Assembly (NCBI RefSeq): GCF_965638725.1
Contig: NC_134951.1
Location: forward strand, 7,277,618-7,341,617
DNA: 64,000 nt
Direction of reading: 5' to 3'
DNA from: Aptenodytes patagonicus
Taxonomy: Eukaryota > Chordata > Aves > Sphenisciformes > Spheniscidae
Below the pieces are notes generated by a model, which searched no databases, was not told where the DNA came from, and worked only from the letters and a program-made list of their open reading frames with translations. The position numbers were made by a program, and so were the translations under genes. Shown in pieces: positions 11,914-36,086 of this stretch (the stretch's first letter is position 1; every line of letters starts with the position of its first letter).

Positions 11914-14900
11914 CACGCACCAGTAAAACCACAGCGGTGCCACCATCAGATGTTTACCCCCCGCAACCGCGCCCGAAAGGGGAGCAAGGAGGGAGCGTAC
12001 GTACTTCTAGTAACGTATTGCTCTGCTCCTAGCTCCCCTTCACAGCTAACGGCTCTGTTCGTCCGTGCGGAGAAACTTCCCCTCCACATCCATCGCTCCG
12101 AGAAAACATCCGATAGCCCAGCTCCATCATACGTACATCCCGTAAGGTGAAAGTGCTTCCAGCGGTCTCTGCCTGATCGCAGGAGAGGATGCGGCCGGGT
12201 TTAAGTGCTTGGCTGCTGATAACAGCCGCTGGAAGGGGTTTTAAGCCAGGCTGAGCGGCTGGTTTAGGACTGAGTTTGGCAGCTTCGCTGCTGCTTTTCT
12301 AAGAGGTTGCCCTGCCGGTTCCTCCTTCAGCTGATGAGTGTGCGGTAACCGGAGGAGCTGCTGCTGGAAGGGCCTTCTCTTGATACCAAGGAACGTGGAT
12401 ATGGGGGAAATGCGGGGGTTGTTTGGGGTCAGCAGTAAACAGGGAGTCCAAGTACTGCATTTCTGGAACTGTAAAAGTTTTAGCCAAAAATGGAATTAAA
12501 AAAAAAAAAAAGCCAACTTTATTTTCACATGAAGTCATAAAGGGAAGTTTGATACCGAGTTCAGTATCTTTGCTGTGTGGGGTCCCAGGTGACAATTAGG
12601 CATTGTTTATGGAGCGGGATCTACCTGGGGAGGCGTTGGGGTGAAAGCTGTCCTAACCGTAACCGCAAATCTGAGGGGAACTTCTGCATTTAGCACATAA
12701 GCCAAACAGAGGGGAGCCTCAGGCCTTCTGGGGCTGTTGGGAACTTTATTACCCTTTGAAATAAAGAGCAGAAAAGCAAAAATAAAACAGTTGTTTTAAG
12801 TTGAAGAAATGGGTGTGCTATTTTAATGATGTAGTTTCTCTGAGAGTTTCTTCTGATTTTTAAATATTCCAGTAAGCCCTGTTTGTCATCTTGCAGAACA
12901 TTTTTTTTATGTAACGTCTTTTATCTAACTTTTTTATGTAGCTTTTTTTTTTTTTTTTGATAGCTACAAGGCTATTACTGAGTTATAAAGTGTTTTTTGG
13001 CTAGAAATGCTTTCTTTCCCTTACCCAGGGCTACGAAAGGGTTTGGCAGTAGGTTTAGGAGCGGAGCTGTGACTGCCCATCCCAAGTCCAAAGGGCTGGA
13101 GGTCAGCTGCAGCCACTGCTCTGGGCCTGGGCACTTTCGTGTGGCTTTTCTGAACAGGAAAGGTGTTTAGGTGAGGGGTGTTTTGAGGTTATCGAATCGG
13201 GACCAGAAACTGTCATCAAATACTATGGCTGTTTTTTAAAATGCAAACTAAATGTTAAAATTCTTACCAGTCTTATAAGCCAAATGTATTAAGCAGAGCA
13301 TTAACTTTTAAAGCAATAACAGACATTAAGAAAAGGACATGGAAGAGGTGGGGAAACCCCCCCTATGAACTACTCCTGTTTATAATTGAATTTCTTTCAG
13401 TAAAACATCCTGTAACACCTTAAAAACCTTTTTCTTGAGGCATGAGCTTTTCTTATGGTAAGAAGTACAAATTGAAAAAACGTTTTACACCTGAAACATG
13501 ACTTTTTTTTTTAAACACCTTTCCAGCTTTCCTCTAGAACAATGTCGTTATTTCTTGGGAAATTCAGAAGGTGCCTAATTCAGGTGCAGGTAAAAATGCT
13601 GCATTCGCTCTGCTTTACTCTTTTGGGGGAATTTTAAATAACAGCACAGTGACATGCCCTGTGCAGGGCATTTTACTACTCAGATGCTAAACTGCTGCTC
13701 TGCCCAGTTTGTCCAGCCCTCTCGAAGGAACAGCAGAAAAGGAAACCTCGAACCTCCAGCGTGGATTGGGGGGGTGGGGGGTTGTTACTGTCAGTAGTTT
13801 ACATCATCAGCCTGTTCTTTTTGTCCTAAACCAACTTTTCATTTGTGCACCGCCAGCATCTTCTGTAGCAGAAGAGAAACAGCCCCAAAACCTCTAGGCT
13901 GTTAAATTACACTACGGCAATGGTAGCTAACTGATTTCCCTGCGGATGCTGTGGGATGACAGCATCCATCACCCCCGGTCTTCTCCTGCGGTATTGGAAA
14001 TCAAACCCGTACGTGCTTTTTAAGAAATGCATCAGGTTGTGTCTTTATATGTCTCTGTGTGTCTTAAGTCTGGAAGTCTGTGGCCCTGCTGGTTTTACAG
14101 TAGCTGAGACCTGAGATGAGTGTCCTGCTCCTAAATTTTTAACGGCCGGAGTCCACACAGGCCTTGGAGGAGAGGTGGGTCCACTTCGAGTGTGATAAAC
14201 GGAGCGTTGTCTTGATCCGAAAATGAAAGTTACATCTGACAGCAGCATGCCCACTTTCTTGCTCGTGAATGCAATCAGGCACCTGAGGGCTTCCTCGTGT
14301 TTAATGGTGTTTCTGCCTTTAGTTTGTGGGTTTGAGTTTGTTTGCCAGAGCCGACGTGCTGTGGCTGTCGCCGGGTGGTTCCCACAGCGGCCCCGGAGCC
14401 GGGGATTGAAAGGGCGCAGGAAGCAGCTCCGACAGCCTTTCCCGGCACTGGGATAAACACAGAGGCTTTTTTTAAATCCCAAGGCTGGATCCAACATCAG
14501 TATAAATCGGCGCTGACTTCCACGGGTCTGTGCGAGCTGGCACAAGGAGGTGATCCGGCATTGTGCTTTTTTGGGCCAGATCCTGCAAACTCTCCCCTCC
14601 AGCGCTCCAGGGGCTTGCAGTGGGAGAGCTTACGCACATGAGAGCGGCAGGACGGGGTCGTGGGTGTCGCTACGCTTCTTCCCAACACCTTCTGAAGCGG
14701 GTTTGCTGTTCCTCAGGCTGCTCAGCATCTCCATGAAGCTTGTGGGAAGTTACTGGTGGAGGAGGACAGAGGATGGTGGTGCTGGTGTCGGGGTGAGCTG
14801 TCCCCACGCCTGACAAAACCTGATCTCTGCCGCCTCCATGAGTGTCCATCCCAGCAGCTGGGGGCTGGAGAGGTGCTAGCTTCTCCAGCAAGGGAGAAGG

Positions 14901-16705
14901 AGGCTGCGGGGGGGTCTGGGCAGTGCAAGAGCCCTCAGAGCAAATGGTGAGCAGTTCCCACGCAGGAGCTCTCACTTGGATAGTGGGCAGCGGTAAGGGA
15001 GGTTTTACCGGGGCCTACGGTTTTAGGTTTGGGGTTTTTTTCCTTGGGTTTTTTTTTCTTCCCCCCCCCCCCCCCCCCCTACCTTGGCTTGTCCGTTGTT
15101 TGAAGGCTGCCAAAGCTGGGGAGCTGAGCCTGGGGAATGTGAGGGAGCTGAAGGAAAGAGTCCTTCACACTGATGCCTTTTGTGTTGCAGGGTGTAAATG
15201 GCTGAGGCTGTCACTGAAATGCAAATGTGTATTTTTCCACTGATCTGAGCCACTTTTTTTTTCCAGTAAACAAGCATACTGCACGTTTTACAGACTGCTT
15301 CCATCCGACATCTTGGTGTGGCTTAGTGCGGAGGTTATGCTGACCTCAGTATTCGGTGATGGCACATCACCATGAGCGCAGACGGCATGCAAGGCTGGGG
15401 AAGGATGGTACATCCCCCTTCTCGAGATGGGAAATGGAGACTGAGAGAAGCAAAGGTGGAGCTGGGCGATTCCCAGCCTTTCGGGTGATGTTCCTGCATC
15501 CCGGGTTAGGCCAGGGCCTCCCAGCTATGTCTCAGGGCACTTCCATGTGCTCATCTCGGTAGCATTCCCCAGTGAGATATTCCCCAGCGGAAGGAGGTGT
15601 CACTGTCCCCTTCTTGAGCTCCAAGTAATCTGTTTTAAGTACATCCCCTGCCTGATTTGGCACTGGAGATTGAACCAAAGAGCCATTTCTCATCACCAGG
15701 GCATGGGATCACCTTAGTCCCTACCCCAGATACCAAAGCATTCCAACATTCACTGGGTCTGGGGGAAAAAGCACCACTAAGCATTATGACAGCGTTCACC
15801 TGAGAGCCATAGTTCTGGTTCCTGCTCTTAAATGCCCTGTTTTAGGCATTGAATCAACTTTTCTTACCCTTTGCTTGCTGGTTTGGGCCTGAAGCAGGAC
15901 CTGGCTAGTGGAAAACCTATCTGCTGTGTGGTCGGGACGTGGGGACGTCAGGTGGAAGCAGCAGGCAGCAGCCTTGGAGTCAGCAAGAGGAGGCAGTTGG
16001 GTTCAGCCTTCCCATAAACTGTGGAGCTTCTGGATCCAAGGGCTAAGTCCAAGTGTACCTCCCTCAGCAGGAACATCCCCTCTCACTTCTCTGCAAGCAC
16101 AGAAAAGTCCCTTCCCCCCTAAGATTAGCCGATTTTGAAGAGAGAAAGTGTTTCACTTCCAGCAGGCAGAGAAAAAGGGGAGGCCAACCACTAACAACAG
16201 CCAGAGATGGAGATTTGAGCATCTCCAGTTTCCTCCTAGAGCTGCCCTTTAAAGGATCCCCCGTGTCCCCAGCAGTAAGTTACAACAGCTTCTCCGCTGC
16301 TGTAAATCATGTCAGCGGGGTTGGCAAGTGCAAGTCCGGACAGCGTTGCTGCCCACGGTTCCTACCCTGAAGAGCCTTCACCTGCTGCTCCTGGAGAGGC
16401 TTAGGTGGTTGTGTCACGGGTTACAGTACAGGCAGGCTCTCCCGGCGGGTTCGTCTGGCTAACGTCACAGTCCACTACCTTGTCACCTATATCTGAGCTC
16501 ATGGGGCTTAAAACACACCAGGGGGAACCACATCCTAAAACTGCCGTCTCTCTCCCCACCGGCTCTAACAGCAGCCAGGGCGCAGGGTCCTGTGCAGGCG
16601 TCTACCTTGCAGATGCTGGGTTTGGGGGAGATGAATGCCGTGCTGGCAGAACACCCAAAACCTCCTGCTCTGTGTCCCTCTCAGCCTCCAAGAAGAACTT
16701 AGTTC
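11914..16705. other. Intergenic sequence between IMP3 and the CR1 scrap
   Basis: No exon could be supported on either strand. The stretch 12.2-14.0 kb is AT-rich with several T runs; two AATAAA-type signals lie near 12760-12785 without a recognisable gene before them. From about 14.1 kb the sequence is more GC-rich. A run of about 19 C on the plus strand lies at 15061-15079, next to a T run. Long open frames in the GC-rich part look like compositional accidents. Confidence 0.5.
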
Positions 16706-16757
16706 GGGAAGGACTGCTGGAGGTCACCTAGTCCAAACCCCTGCTCAAAGCAGGGCA
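16706..16757 (-). mobile_element. CR1 LINE 3'-end fragment
   Basis: The plus strand reads GGAAGGACTGCTGGAGGTCA followed by CCTAGTCCAAACCCCTGCTC, the reverse complement of the conserved region just before the CR1 3' end. The scrap is about 50 bases and diverged. Confidence 0.7.
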
Positions 16758-28177
<11,420 letters not shown>

Positions 28178-31100
28178 TGTGCCCTGCCTATTTGGTGCCA
28201 CTGAGACCCTGCGATGCACATCAAAGGCGCTGGCAGACCTCAGGTGCATCTGCAGGGTGAAATATGGATGAACGGGAGAAGCAGATGGACACAAGAATGC
28301 ATTTTGTGATGTACTGTAAATATTGTCATTAATAGGGAACAGGTAGAAGTGCTTCTGTCTATCTGTGTGTCTGTATGTATCAGATCTCAAATATCAGAAA
28401 ACTGCAGAAGGTGTTTAAATATACTAATACTCTAAGTCACCGAAATGTATAAATTTACAGAAATGACAACAATTACCCGTATTGTCTGAGAGGGAAATGT
28501 TTTTGCTCCTAATTGATTCATGAAAGCATCTGGGACTGTGGTTCTGCTCACTCTGGTGATGTCAGTGGCCTTTGCTTGTTTGTTTCTGGTCCTGAGTCAA
28601 CCAGGAGGCTCTACAGGGGCTCATAGCCTCTCTCTTTTCTTTGGGAGTGGGGTGTAGTTGCTTCTTCTGGCTGAAGGGGAGACGTTTGGTGTTGACCTTC
28701 TGCTGGACACATGGGTCTAACAGCCTGTATCTAACATTCCCGACCCAGCAAAGGGGAAAATGTGCTCCCTCGTTGCTGCTTTCAGACATCTGTGACTGCC
28801 AAGACAGTTAGAGCACTGCTTTATTTCTAGCAGTGCCCCCAGCCATTTTTATGTCTATGCTCGTAGGAATGCTGTGGAACTGGTCCTGAGCTATCCCTCC
28901 GCTCATCAGCAGTTTCCACGGCAAAAGCATTTTTAACTGTTTCACTTCTCAATCATAAAAAAATGTTTTGAATTTGACCCAAGACAGTTTTCCAGACCAT
29001 GCCAGCACTGGGCAGCCATTCGTATTGACTTTTGACATCTTTTATGTGTCTGCCTCCCTTCCCCTCTGTTTCCCCTTCACTACCCAAACCTGGTGCTTCT
29101 GTAGTGACTTGGTTATAGGTGTCCTCCACACCCTCCACACAACACGCAGGCGTTGCAATCATGACCAACAGCTCCGTGATCCATCTCCCTCTCCTAGATT
29201 TGCAGGGACTAATTCAGCCATCTACACAGAGCTGCCTAATGCCACCGACCCAGGCTGACCCTGTAGGTCTCCAGAAGATCCTGTGCTGTAGCTCCCAACC
29301 CTGTGCAGATGTCTCAGATACCCTAGGTCTTCTCAGATGACTCAAGATGCCTATGTTTGGACAAATGAGTCAAGCTCCAGCTTTGTCTTTTGTCATTTGC
29401 ACTTTCCAAGCCATATGAAATGTCAACTCCATTCACAGTTGGCCTGGCTGTTGAATTAGTGACAGTGCAAGTGGAGGCAATACATGGGACAGAGTGCCTA
29501 TTGCCATGCTGATAAACCAAACAGGCCTCCTTCTAGCCCTGAGGCCAGCTGGTGGAGTGTCCTGTAGCTGAGTAACATTTTCCCCAGAGCTGGGCACATC
29601 ATTGCATCTCTCCAGAGACCAGCTTTGGCATATGGGCTGTGCACTGTGGCCGTGGTGTTTTACAACCTGTCTCCTCCAGTGCCAGCCGGATGGGGCTGGT
29701 GCATGGGCAGGTGATGCTGTGTTTGGGCATCATGTTCACAGGGGTTTCATGGAGATGGAAGAAAGCGTCTTCAGTGTGGTTTGCTGGGGCTGCATTCTTT
29801 TGTGTGAGAACATCTGCAAGATGTTGTTTTTGCCAACAAAAACTGAGTTTGTTTTCAAGACAATGTATTTCTACTAGCAGAAGGCTTCTCAGACCTTCCT
29901 TTCTCCCCAGTAAAGGAGATGTGGTTGTCTTGTAGGACAACAGTGTGAAGGACTCACTAATTTCTACGTACTCTTTGTTAGAAATCAAAACAGAGGAAGA
30001 GTTTCTGCTCAGAGAACATGAGTTCTTGAGTCTTGTGGTATGTGAACTTTTGAGGGATGATGTTGCATGGGATGTAGGGACTAAAAGGATTTTCCATGGT
30101 CTTTTTGTGAAAGCGATTGGGACTGTCATGCTAAAGGATCAACTGCACTGAGCAACCGCAGGGGAAGAAGGGAGGTGTGGTGGTGCCTGTCCTTTAAAGG
30201 CCTTTCAGCTGGGGAGATGTGTCCAGGGGAGATGTGTCCAGGGGAGATGTTTAAGATCTGCCTCCCTCAGGAAATGTGGGTGGTGCAGAGTGTCTCCTAC
30301 TGTGGAAGTGGGACTCAGTGGAGTTTGGCATCTGATCTGAATTGCAGCTCAAGGCAAACAGCTCAAGGCAATGTGCTCTGAGTTTCTAATTTTGATCAGA
30401 TGACTCAAACCCTTTCTTTTTAGCAGAGCAAAATGAATGTAATTTTTTGCTTTACTACTGCAGGAAAAGCCAGAAAAGAGTGAAAGCTAATGGTTTGAAA
30501 ACACTTTCTTATACTTTCTTATTAACCTCTTCCCTTTTCATTTTTGTGGGGATGGAGAGGAAGAGGGAAGGGAGTGCTCTTTTGCCCATGGAAAAGGCAA
30601 CCTTTAAAATAAAAAGGTTACAAACTAAGCTTTTTTGCCTTCACTTCAACTTTTCAAATTAGCATCCTGGGGCCACTCATGTTCTCTGAGCAGAAACTCT
30701 TCCTCTGTTTTGAATTCTAATAGAGAGTACGTAGAAATTAGTGAGTCCTTCACACTGTTGTCCTACAAGACAACCACATCTCCTTTACTGGGGGGAAAGG
30801 AAGGTCTGAGAAGCCTTCTGCTGGTAGAAATACATTAAAGGTTGTTCTCAAAAACAGCAGATAGAAAGCTCGAGGGCTTCTTATAGAGTGAATCCATGTC
30901 CAGCAGGACTGATGCTACACCTGAGATGACTCCCTGGAGATAATTTTGGGTATATCTGAACTCTGCAGGGCTTCAGGAAACCTCTAAGGTTTGGGCTCCA
31001 CACCTGGCAAATGTACTCCTTCTGGGTGAGTGTTTTAAAACAAAAGCAGAAACAAAACCTGCTGAGATGTGTGAAGAATGCGCACTTGGCACTTGGCACG

Positions 31101-31198
31101 AGGTAAGATGTGCCTCTGGGCCTGGGCTGGTGACAGAAACGAACAATTCAGGTTCTGCTCTGTAAATGCTGGAACTATTTTGTGTTTAGGTTATCTGC
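28178..31198. other. Intergenic sequence downstream of ANKRD66
   Basis: The first part is presumably the 3' untranslated region of ANKRD66; no clear AATAAA was found close to its stop. The rest holds the inverted repeat described separately (29862-30836) and a short run of 15-base GGGGAGATGTGTCCA units at 30211-30250. I see no supported gene. Confidence 0.5.
29862..30836. repeat. Long inverted repeat (161-bp arms)
   Basis: The left arm 29862-30022 and the right arm 30676-30836 are reverse complements with only about six mismatches. They are separated by 653 bases of unrelated sequence. The outer ends read AATGTATTTCTACTAGCAGA and TACCAGCAGAAGG (right arm reversed); the inner ends read CAGAGAACATGAG. 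I do not recognise the family; a foldback element, a local inverted duplication or two copies of one short repeat are all possible. Confidence 0.85.
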
Positions 31199-32674
31199 TG
31201 TGGTGGGTTGACCTTGGCCAGCTGCCAGACCCTACCCAGCCACTCCTTCACTCTCACTCCTCAACAGGACAGGGGTGGAAAATAAGATGGAAAAGCTCAT
31301 GGGTCGAGATAAAGACAAGGAGATCACTCACCAATTACTGTCACGGGCAAAACAGACTTGACTTGGGGAAAATCAATTTAATTTATTGCCAATTGAAAAT
31401 AGAGTAGGATGACGAGGAACAAAGACAAAGCTAAAACACCTTACCTCCACCCCTCCTTCTTCCCAGGCTCAACTTCACTCCTTCATTCCCAACTTTTCTA
31501 CCTCCTCCTCCTGAGTGGCGCAGGGGGACAGGGAATGGGGGTTGCGGTCAGTTCATAACTGTGCTGGTTTTGGCTGGCATAGAGTTGAATTTCTTCATAG
31601 TAGCTTTTAAGGTGCTATGTTTTGGATTTGTGCTGGAAACAGTGTTGATAACACAGGGATGTTTTTGCTATTGCTGAGCAGTGCTGACACAGAGACAAGG
31701 CCTCTTCTGCTTCTCACCCCACCCCACCAGTGAGCAGGCTGGGGGTGCACAAGAAGTTGGGAGGGGACACAGCCGGGACAGCTGACCCCACCTGACCAAA
31801 GGGATATTCCACACCATATGACGTCATGCTCAGCATATAAAGCTGGGGGAAGAAGAAGGAAGGGGGGGACGTTTGGAGTGATGGCGTTTGTCTTCCCAAG
31901 TCACCGTTACGCGTGATGGAGCCCTGCTTTCCTGGAGATGGCTGAACACCTGCCTGCCGATGGGAAGGAGTGAATGAATTCCTTGTTTTGCTTTGCTTGC
32001 GTGCGTGGCTTTTGCTTTCCCTATTAAACTGTCTTTATCTCAACCCACGAGTTTTCTCACTTTTACTCCTCCAATTCTCTCCCCCATCCCTCTGGGGGGG
32101 AGTGAGCGGGCAGCTGCGTGGTGCTTAGTTGCCGGCTGGGGTTAAATCACAACAATAATGTGTTGTCTCTTCCACTCCTTCCTCCTCATGCTCTTCCCCT
32201 GCTCCAACATGGGCTCTCCATGGGCTGCAGTCCTTCAGGGCACACCCACTTACTCTGGCATAGGGTCCTCCACGGGCTGCAGTGTGGATATCTGCTCCAC
32301 CGTGGACCTTCATTGGCTTCAGGCAGACAACCTACGTGATGTGAGCACCATGGTCCTCTCCATGGGCTGCAGGGGAATCCCTGCTCCGGCACCTAGAGCA
32401 CCTCCTCCTTTTCCTTCTCTGAGCCTGTTTCTTGCAGGACTGTTTCTCACAATTTTCTTCACTCCTCACTGCCGGGCAGTGTTTTTGCTGTTTCTCAAAT
32501 ATATTTTCCCAGAGGAGCCACAAGCATCACTGCTGGCCTGAGCTGTGTCCTGTGGTGGGTCCATTGGAGCTGGCTGGAACTAGCTTTCCCCGGCACAGGG
32601 CAGCCTTGACCTTGCCTCACAGAGATCCCCCTGGACCCCCCAGCTGCCAGCCCCTGGCACGAACACCCCGTACA
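31199..32674 (-). mobile_element. Solo LTR (family A), interrupted by another LTR
   Basis: On the plus strand the element starts TGTGGTGGGTTGACCTTGG and ends CCTGGCACGAACACCCCGTA + CA; its sense strand is minus. The exact 5-base target duplication TCTGC lies on both sides (31194-31198 and 32675-32679). Without the nested element at 31560-32154 it is about 876 bases. It is a solo LTR with no internal region, an old fossil of an ERVL-like avian retrovirus (the class is inferred from the 5-base duplication). Confidence 0.85.
31560..32154 (+). mobile_element. Solo LTR (family B) nested in the family A LTR
   Basis: The element starts TGTGCTGGTTTTGGCTGGCA, holds CAGCATATAAAGCTGG (TATA box) and CTATTAAACTGTC, and ends GTTAAATCACAACA, 595 bases in all. 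The flanking 5-mers are ATAAC and ATAAT, a target duplication with one change. The family A sequence resumes directly after it. It is younger than its host LTR. It is a solo LTR of a well-populated avian retroviral family. Confidence 0.88.
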
Positions 32675-32679
32675 TCTGC

Positions 32680-33429
32680 CCATGGTCACTGTGAGATGAA
32701 AGCATGACTTTATTCCACACTGCACTTTGCACAAAAACCACCTTCCTCGGTGTTTTACCGAGCCAGAGTCCATCGGTAAAAGGAGATCTTGTAAAAAAAT
32801 AAAAGCAGAGCAGGAGAGCAGTGGCACAGAAGAGGGGAAATCATGTTTTTGCATGAAGTGGGGCAGAGATAGGACACATAAAGCTGGCGAGGGAAGTGGC
32901 TCTCCACCCCACTTGTCCACCCCAAGGCCATTTCTGCGTTGCTGTTTATGTCAGTAACCACCTCTGGTGAATAACAGTGATCAACATATTCACACATAAG
33001 TTATAAACCAATGCAAGATAGTGATACAACCCATAATACTACAAAGTACACGGCCACAGCAGAAATAAATGTAAAACAAAATAGATATAAATATGTTGTT
33101 TAATTAATTCATTTCAATCAGCAAACACCAAAGCATTTTTAGAAGGTTTGCAGTATTGTTATTCCCCTTTTGCAGCTAGCCCATGTACAAGGTCTAAATT
33201 ACTCTGTTATTGACAATAATTTAACTCAAAGAATTGTCTAAATCAAATTATAATAATACTTTATTTAACTTATAATTTAATTCAAAGAATTTTAATGATG
33301 TTTTCTTAACTTAGATGGTGAAGATAGAACATCTGTATCATCTACACTGGCTGGAGAGCTGCATTAAATTACTTGATTTTATAATAAAATATCGACATTT
33401 TTAATGGGCGCCAGCTTTTATTACAGTTC
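32680..33429. other. Intergenic, AT-rich sequence
   Basis: The region is AT-rich, with TTTAATTAATT-type stretches at 33090-33300. I see no gene or recognisable repeat. Confidence 0.5.
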
Positions 33430-34382
33430 CTACCTCATGCAAACCCTGCACTTCACACAGGGCAGAGTCCTTAGCAGTGCCTTTTCCAGTTTGGGGTTGC
33501 TGAAAATCAGAATAAGGGAAGGAACAGCCAGAAAAGCATACTGAAATACTAAAATGAGAAATGTCACAGGATTTTCCTTCTTCGTGGCATAACTCAATGT
33601 CAAGACCAAACATGTAAAGTTAATGCTGTAAATGAAGAAGAAGGACAGAATAGATTTTGTGGCTTTGATATGGACATCCATGCTGAGGTTCTTCACTGAG
33701 TTTGTCTGCATCTTGCATTTGTGTCTCCAGAGAGAAAAGAGGAGGAGAAGGGCCGAATGATTACTGCTGTGAATGTGGCAGTAAATCCAAAGCTGCTGAT
33801 AAAAAAAATAGGGAAAAAATGTTCATCCATTCTGACACTCAGTTTCCAGAAATTTCCTAGGGTGGTGGAATTGAGGTTGTTACAGCGTGCTTCATCGGTG
33901 ATGTTGTAGACAAAGATGCAGATGACCAGGGATAAAAGCACTGAACCCAACAACAGCCATGGCACGATCCTGTCAATTTTTACTTTCAGGTAGATGAAAA
34001 AGATGTGCCTGAAATTTGCAATTTTTGTACAATAAAAACCACAAAGACAGGCAGAAACCCACAAGTTGGAAGAATTTAAAACGTTTTGAATAACTGCAGG
34101 TAGTTGGGGTACAGGGTGAACGTAAAAGCAGCAGGGATAAATTATTCAAAGAAAGGAATATATCCATGTGATGCATAAATATCAAAACCTGAAGCATCCC
34201 AGAAACAGCAAGATCTTCTCATTAGAGTTAAAGATTTTCTTTCTGACCCAAGCAATACAAAGCACAGAAACAACGACAGTGTTTATCCACGTGCCAGCAA
34301 ATGCCTGAAGTGTGATGATGACCATAGCCATGGCATCGTATAAAGTGGCATTAAATTTATCTTGAGAGTAACAGGCTTCCAT
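33430..34382 (-). pseudogene. TAS2R bitter-taste receptor pseudogene
   Basis: Type 2 taste receptors are single-exon seven-helix GPCRs. Family blocks appear in the right order on the minus strand but in several frames: MEACYSQDKFNATLYDAM and a first helix ending NTVVVSVLCIAWV with SNEKILLFLGC (34382-34185); LQVLIFMHHMDIFLSLNNLS (about 34195-34130); ACLCGFYCTKIANFRHIFFI + YLK, the TM3 signature (about 34055-33980); DRIVPWLLLGSVLLSLVI and an extracellular loop; then FSLWRHKCKMQTNSV, VHIKATKSILSFFFIYS (TM6) and VFQYAFLAVPSLILIFSNPK (TM7) to the stop at 33430. About three frameshifts separate these parts, so no full receptor can be made. Total length fits a 300-320 residue receptor. The exact TAS2R member cannot be assigned by eye. 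Confidence 0.85.
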
Positions 34383-34936
34383 CCTCCAAGATGGGTAGCA
34401 GTGCTGTGCTGGAAAAGTAGGTTGTTGCACCAATGCTTAACGCAGGTTAGCAGCCACTGTTCCCTGAGTGTCACGTACGGAAACAGGAGCTTTACAGAGC
34501 TGGTGGTGGTGGGGATTTTGGTGCTGCTCCTATTCAGAGCAGGGCAGGTGCAGGAATGTAAATGTGCTGGGTATTCCCTTGCCTGGTATCAGTGTCAGTC
34601 TTCAATATTTGAATTTCAGTTCAGAAGAGCTGTGTTGGTGACACAGACAATGTAGATGTTTTTCTGCAGTGGACAATGTTGTGATTTAGTGACTGCCCCA
34701 TGTTTGATCACTCTCAGGATCCACGATCTGGGTTCTTCTGTCCCTTTGTCGCCTATGATGCTCACGTGGAGGGGGGTGCTCAGCAAAGCACAGTCAGGGG
34801 AGTCACTGTCCTCTTTCATCCGAGACTCCAGGAGCTGCAAAATTCAACCAAGATGCTGGAAACTGGAGTTCATTTTGATCCTCCATGGGGACTGAAATCC
34901 ATGTGAGTTTTCCCAATGGTAATGCCTTAATTGTAA
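34383..34936. other. Short intergenic stretch
   Basis: This lies between the TAS2R pseudogene and the CR1 copy. I see no gene; open frames on both strands are short and unrelated to known proteins. Confidence 0.5.
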
Positions 34937-36086
34937 GTGAAGACCCACACCGTCTCCCACAGCATTCTCCTCGAGAAGCTGGCGGCTCACGGCTTAGACA
35001 GGTGGACTCTGCGCTGGGTCAAAAACTGGCTGGACGGCTGGGCCCAGAGAGTTGTGGTGAATGGAGTTACATCCAGTTGCCGGCCGGTCACGAGCAGTGT
35101 TCCCCAGGGCTCGGTTTTGGGGCCGGTCTTGTTCAATATCTTTATCAATGATCTGGAGGAGGGGATCGAGTGGACCCTCAGCCAGTTTGCAGACGACACC
35201 AAGTTGGGCGGGAGTGTTGACCTGCTCGAGGGTAGGAAGGCTCTGCAGAGGGACCTGGACAGGCTGGATCGATGGGCCCAGGCCAACTGTACGAGATTCA
35301 ACAAGGCCAAGTGCCGGGTCCTGCACTTCGGCCACAACAACCCCATGCAGCGCTACAGGCTTGGGGAAGAGTGGCTGGAAAGCTGCCTGTCGGAAAAGGA
35401 CCTGGGGGTGCTGGTCGACAGCCGGCTGAACATGAGCCGGCAGTGTGCCCAGGCGGCCAAGAAGGCCAATGGCATCCTGGCCTGTATCAGAAATAGTGTG
35501 GCCAGCAGGAGAGGGAAGTGATCGTGCCCCTGTACTCAGCCCTGGTGAGGCCGCCCCTCGAATACTGTGTTCAGTTTTGGGCCCCTCACTACAAGAAGGA
35601 CGTTGAGGTGCTGGAGCGTGTCCAGAGAAGGGCAACGAGGCTGGTGAGGGGTCTGGAGAACAAGTCTTCTGAGGAGCGGCTGAGGGAACTGGGACTGTTC
35701 AGCCTGGAGAAAAGGAGGCTGAGGGGAGACCTTATCGTGTTCTACAACCACCTGAAAGGAGGTTGTAGCGAGGTGGGTGTTGGTCTCTTCTCCCAAGGAA
35801 CAAGCGATAGGACGAGAGGAAATGGCCTCAAGTTGCGGCAGGGGAGGTTTAGATTGGACATGAGGAAAAATGTCTTTACTGGAAGAGTGGTGAAACATTG
35901 GACCAGGCTGCCCAGGGAAGTGGTTGAGTCCCCATCCCTGGAGGCATTTAAAAGACATGTAGATGCGGCACTTAGGGACATGGTTTAGTGGGCATGGTGG
36001 TGTTGGGTTGACGGTTGGACTCGATGATCTTAGAGGTCTTTTCCAACCTCAATGATTCTATGATTCTGTGTTTCTATGATTCTATG
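34937..36086 (+). mobile_element. CR1 LINE, 5'-truncated, with reverse transcriptase C-terminal half
   Basis: The plus strand encodes the end of the CR1 ORF2 protein. Reverse transcriptase blocks are [39 protein letters not shown] and the catalytic-loop form FADDTKLGG. They are followed by [20 protein letters not shown] and [21 protein letters not shown] frameshift near 35520 separates this from the C-terminal part ([19 protein letters not shown] to [16 protein letters not shown]). The 3' end has the CR1 signature TTGGACTCGATGATCTTAGA and repeated ATTCTATG/ATTCTGTG octamers. The endonuclease and 5' part are missing, as is typical for CR1. Confidence 0.93.

Noticed and set aside
10973-11926. 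317-codon frame overlapping IMP3
   Set aside because: It is a GC-rich shadow frame made of Arg/Gly/Pro-rich sequence.
34937-35988. Two adjoining plus-strand frames (194 and 156 codons) as host genes
   Set aside because: They are the CR1 reverse transcriptase and C-terminal region, not host coding sequence.
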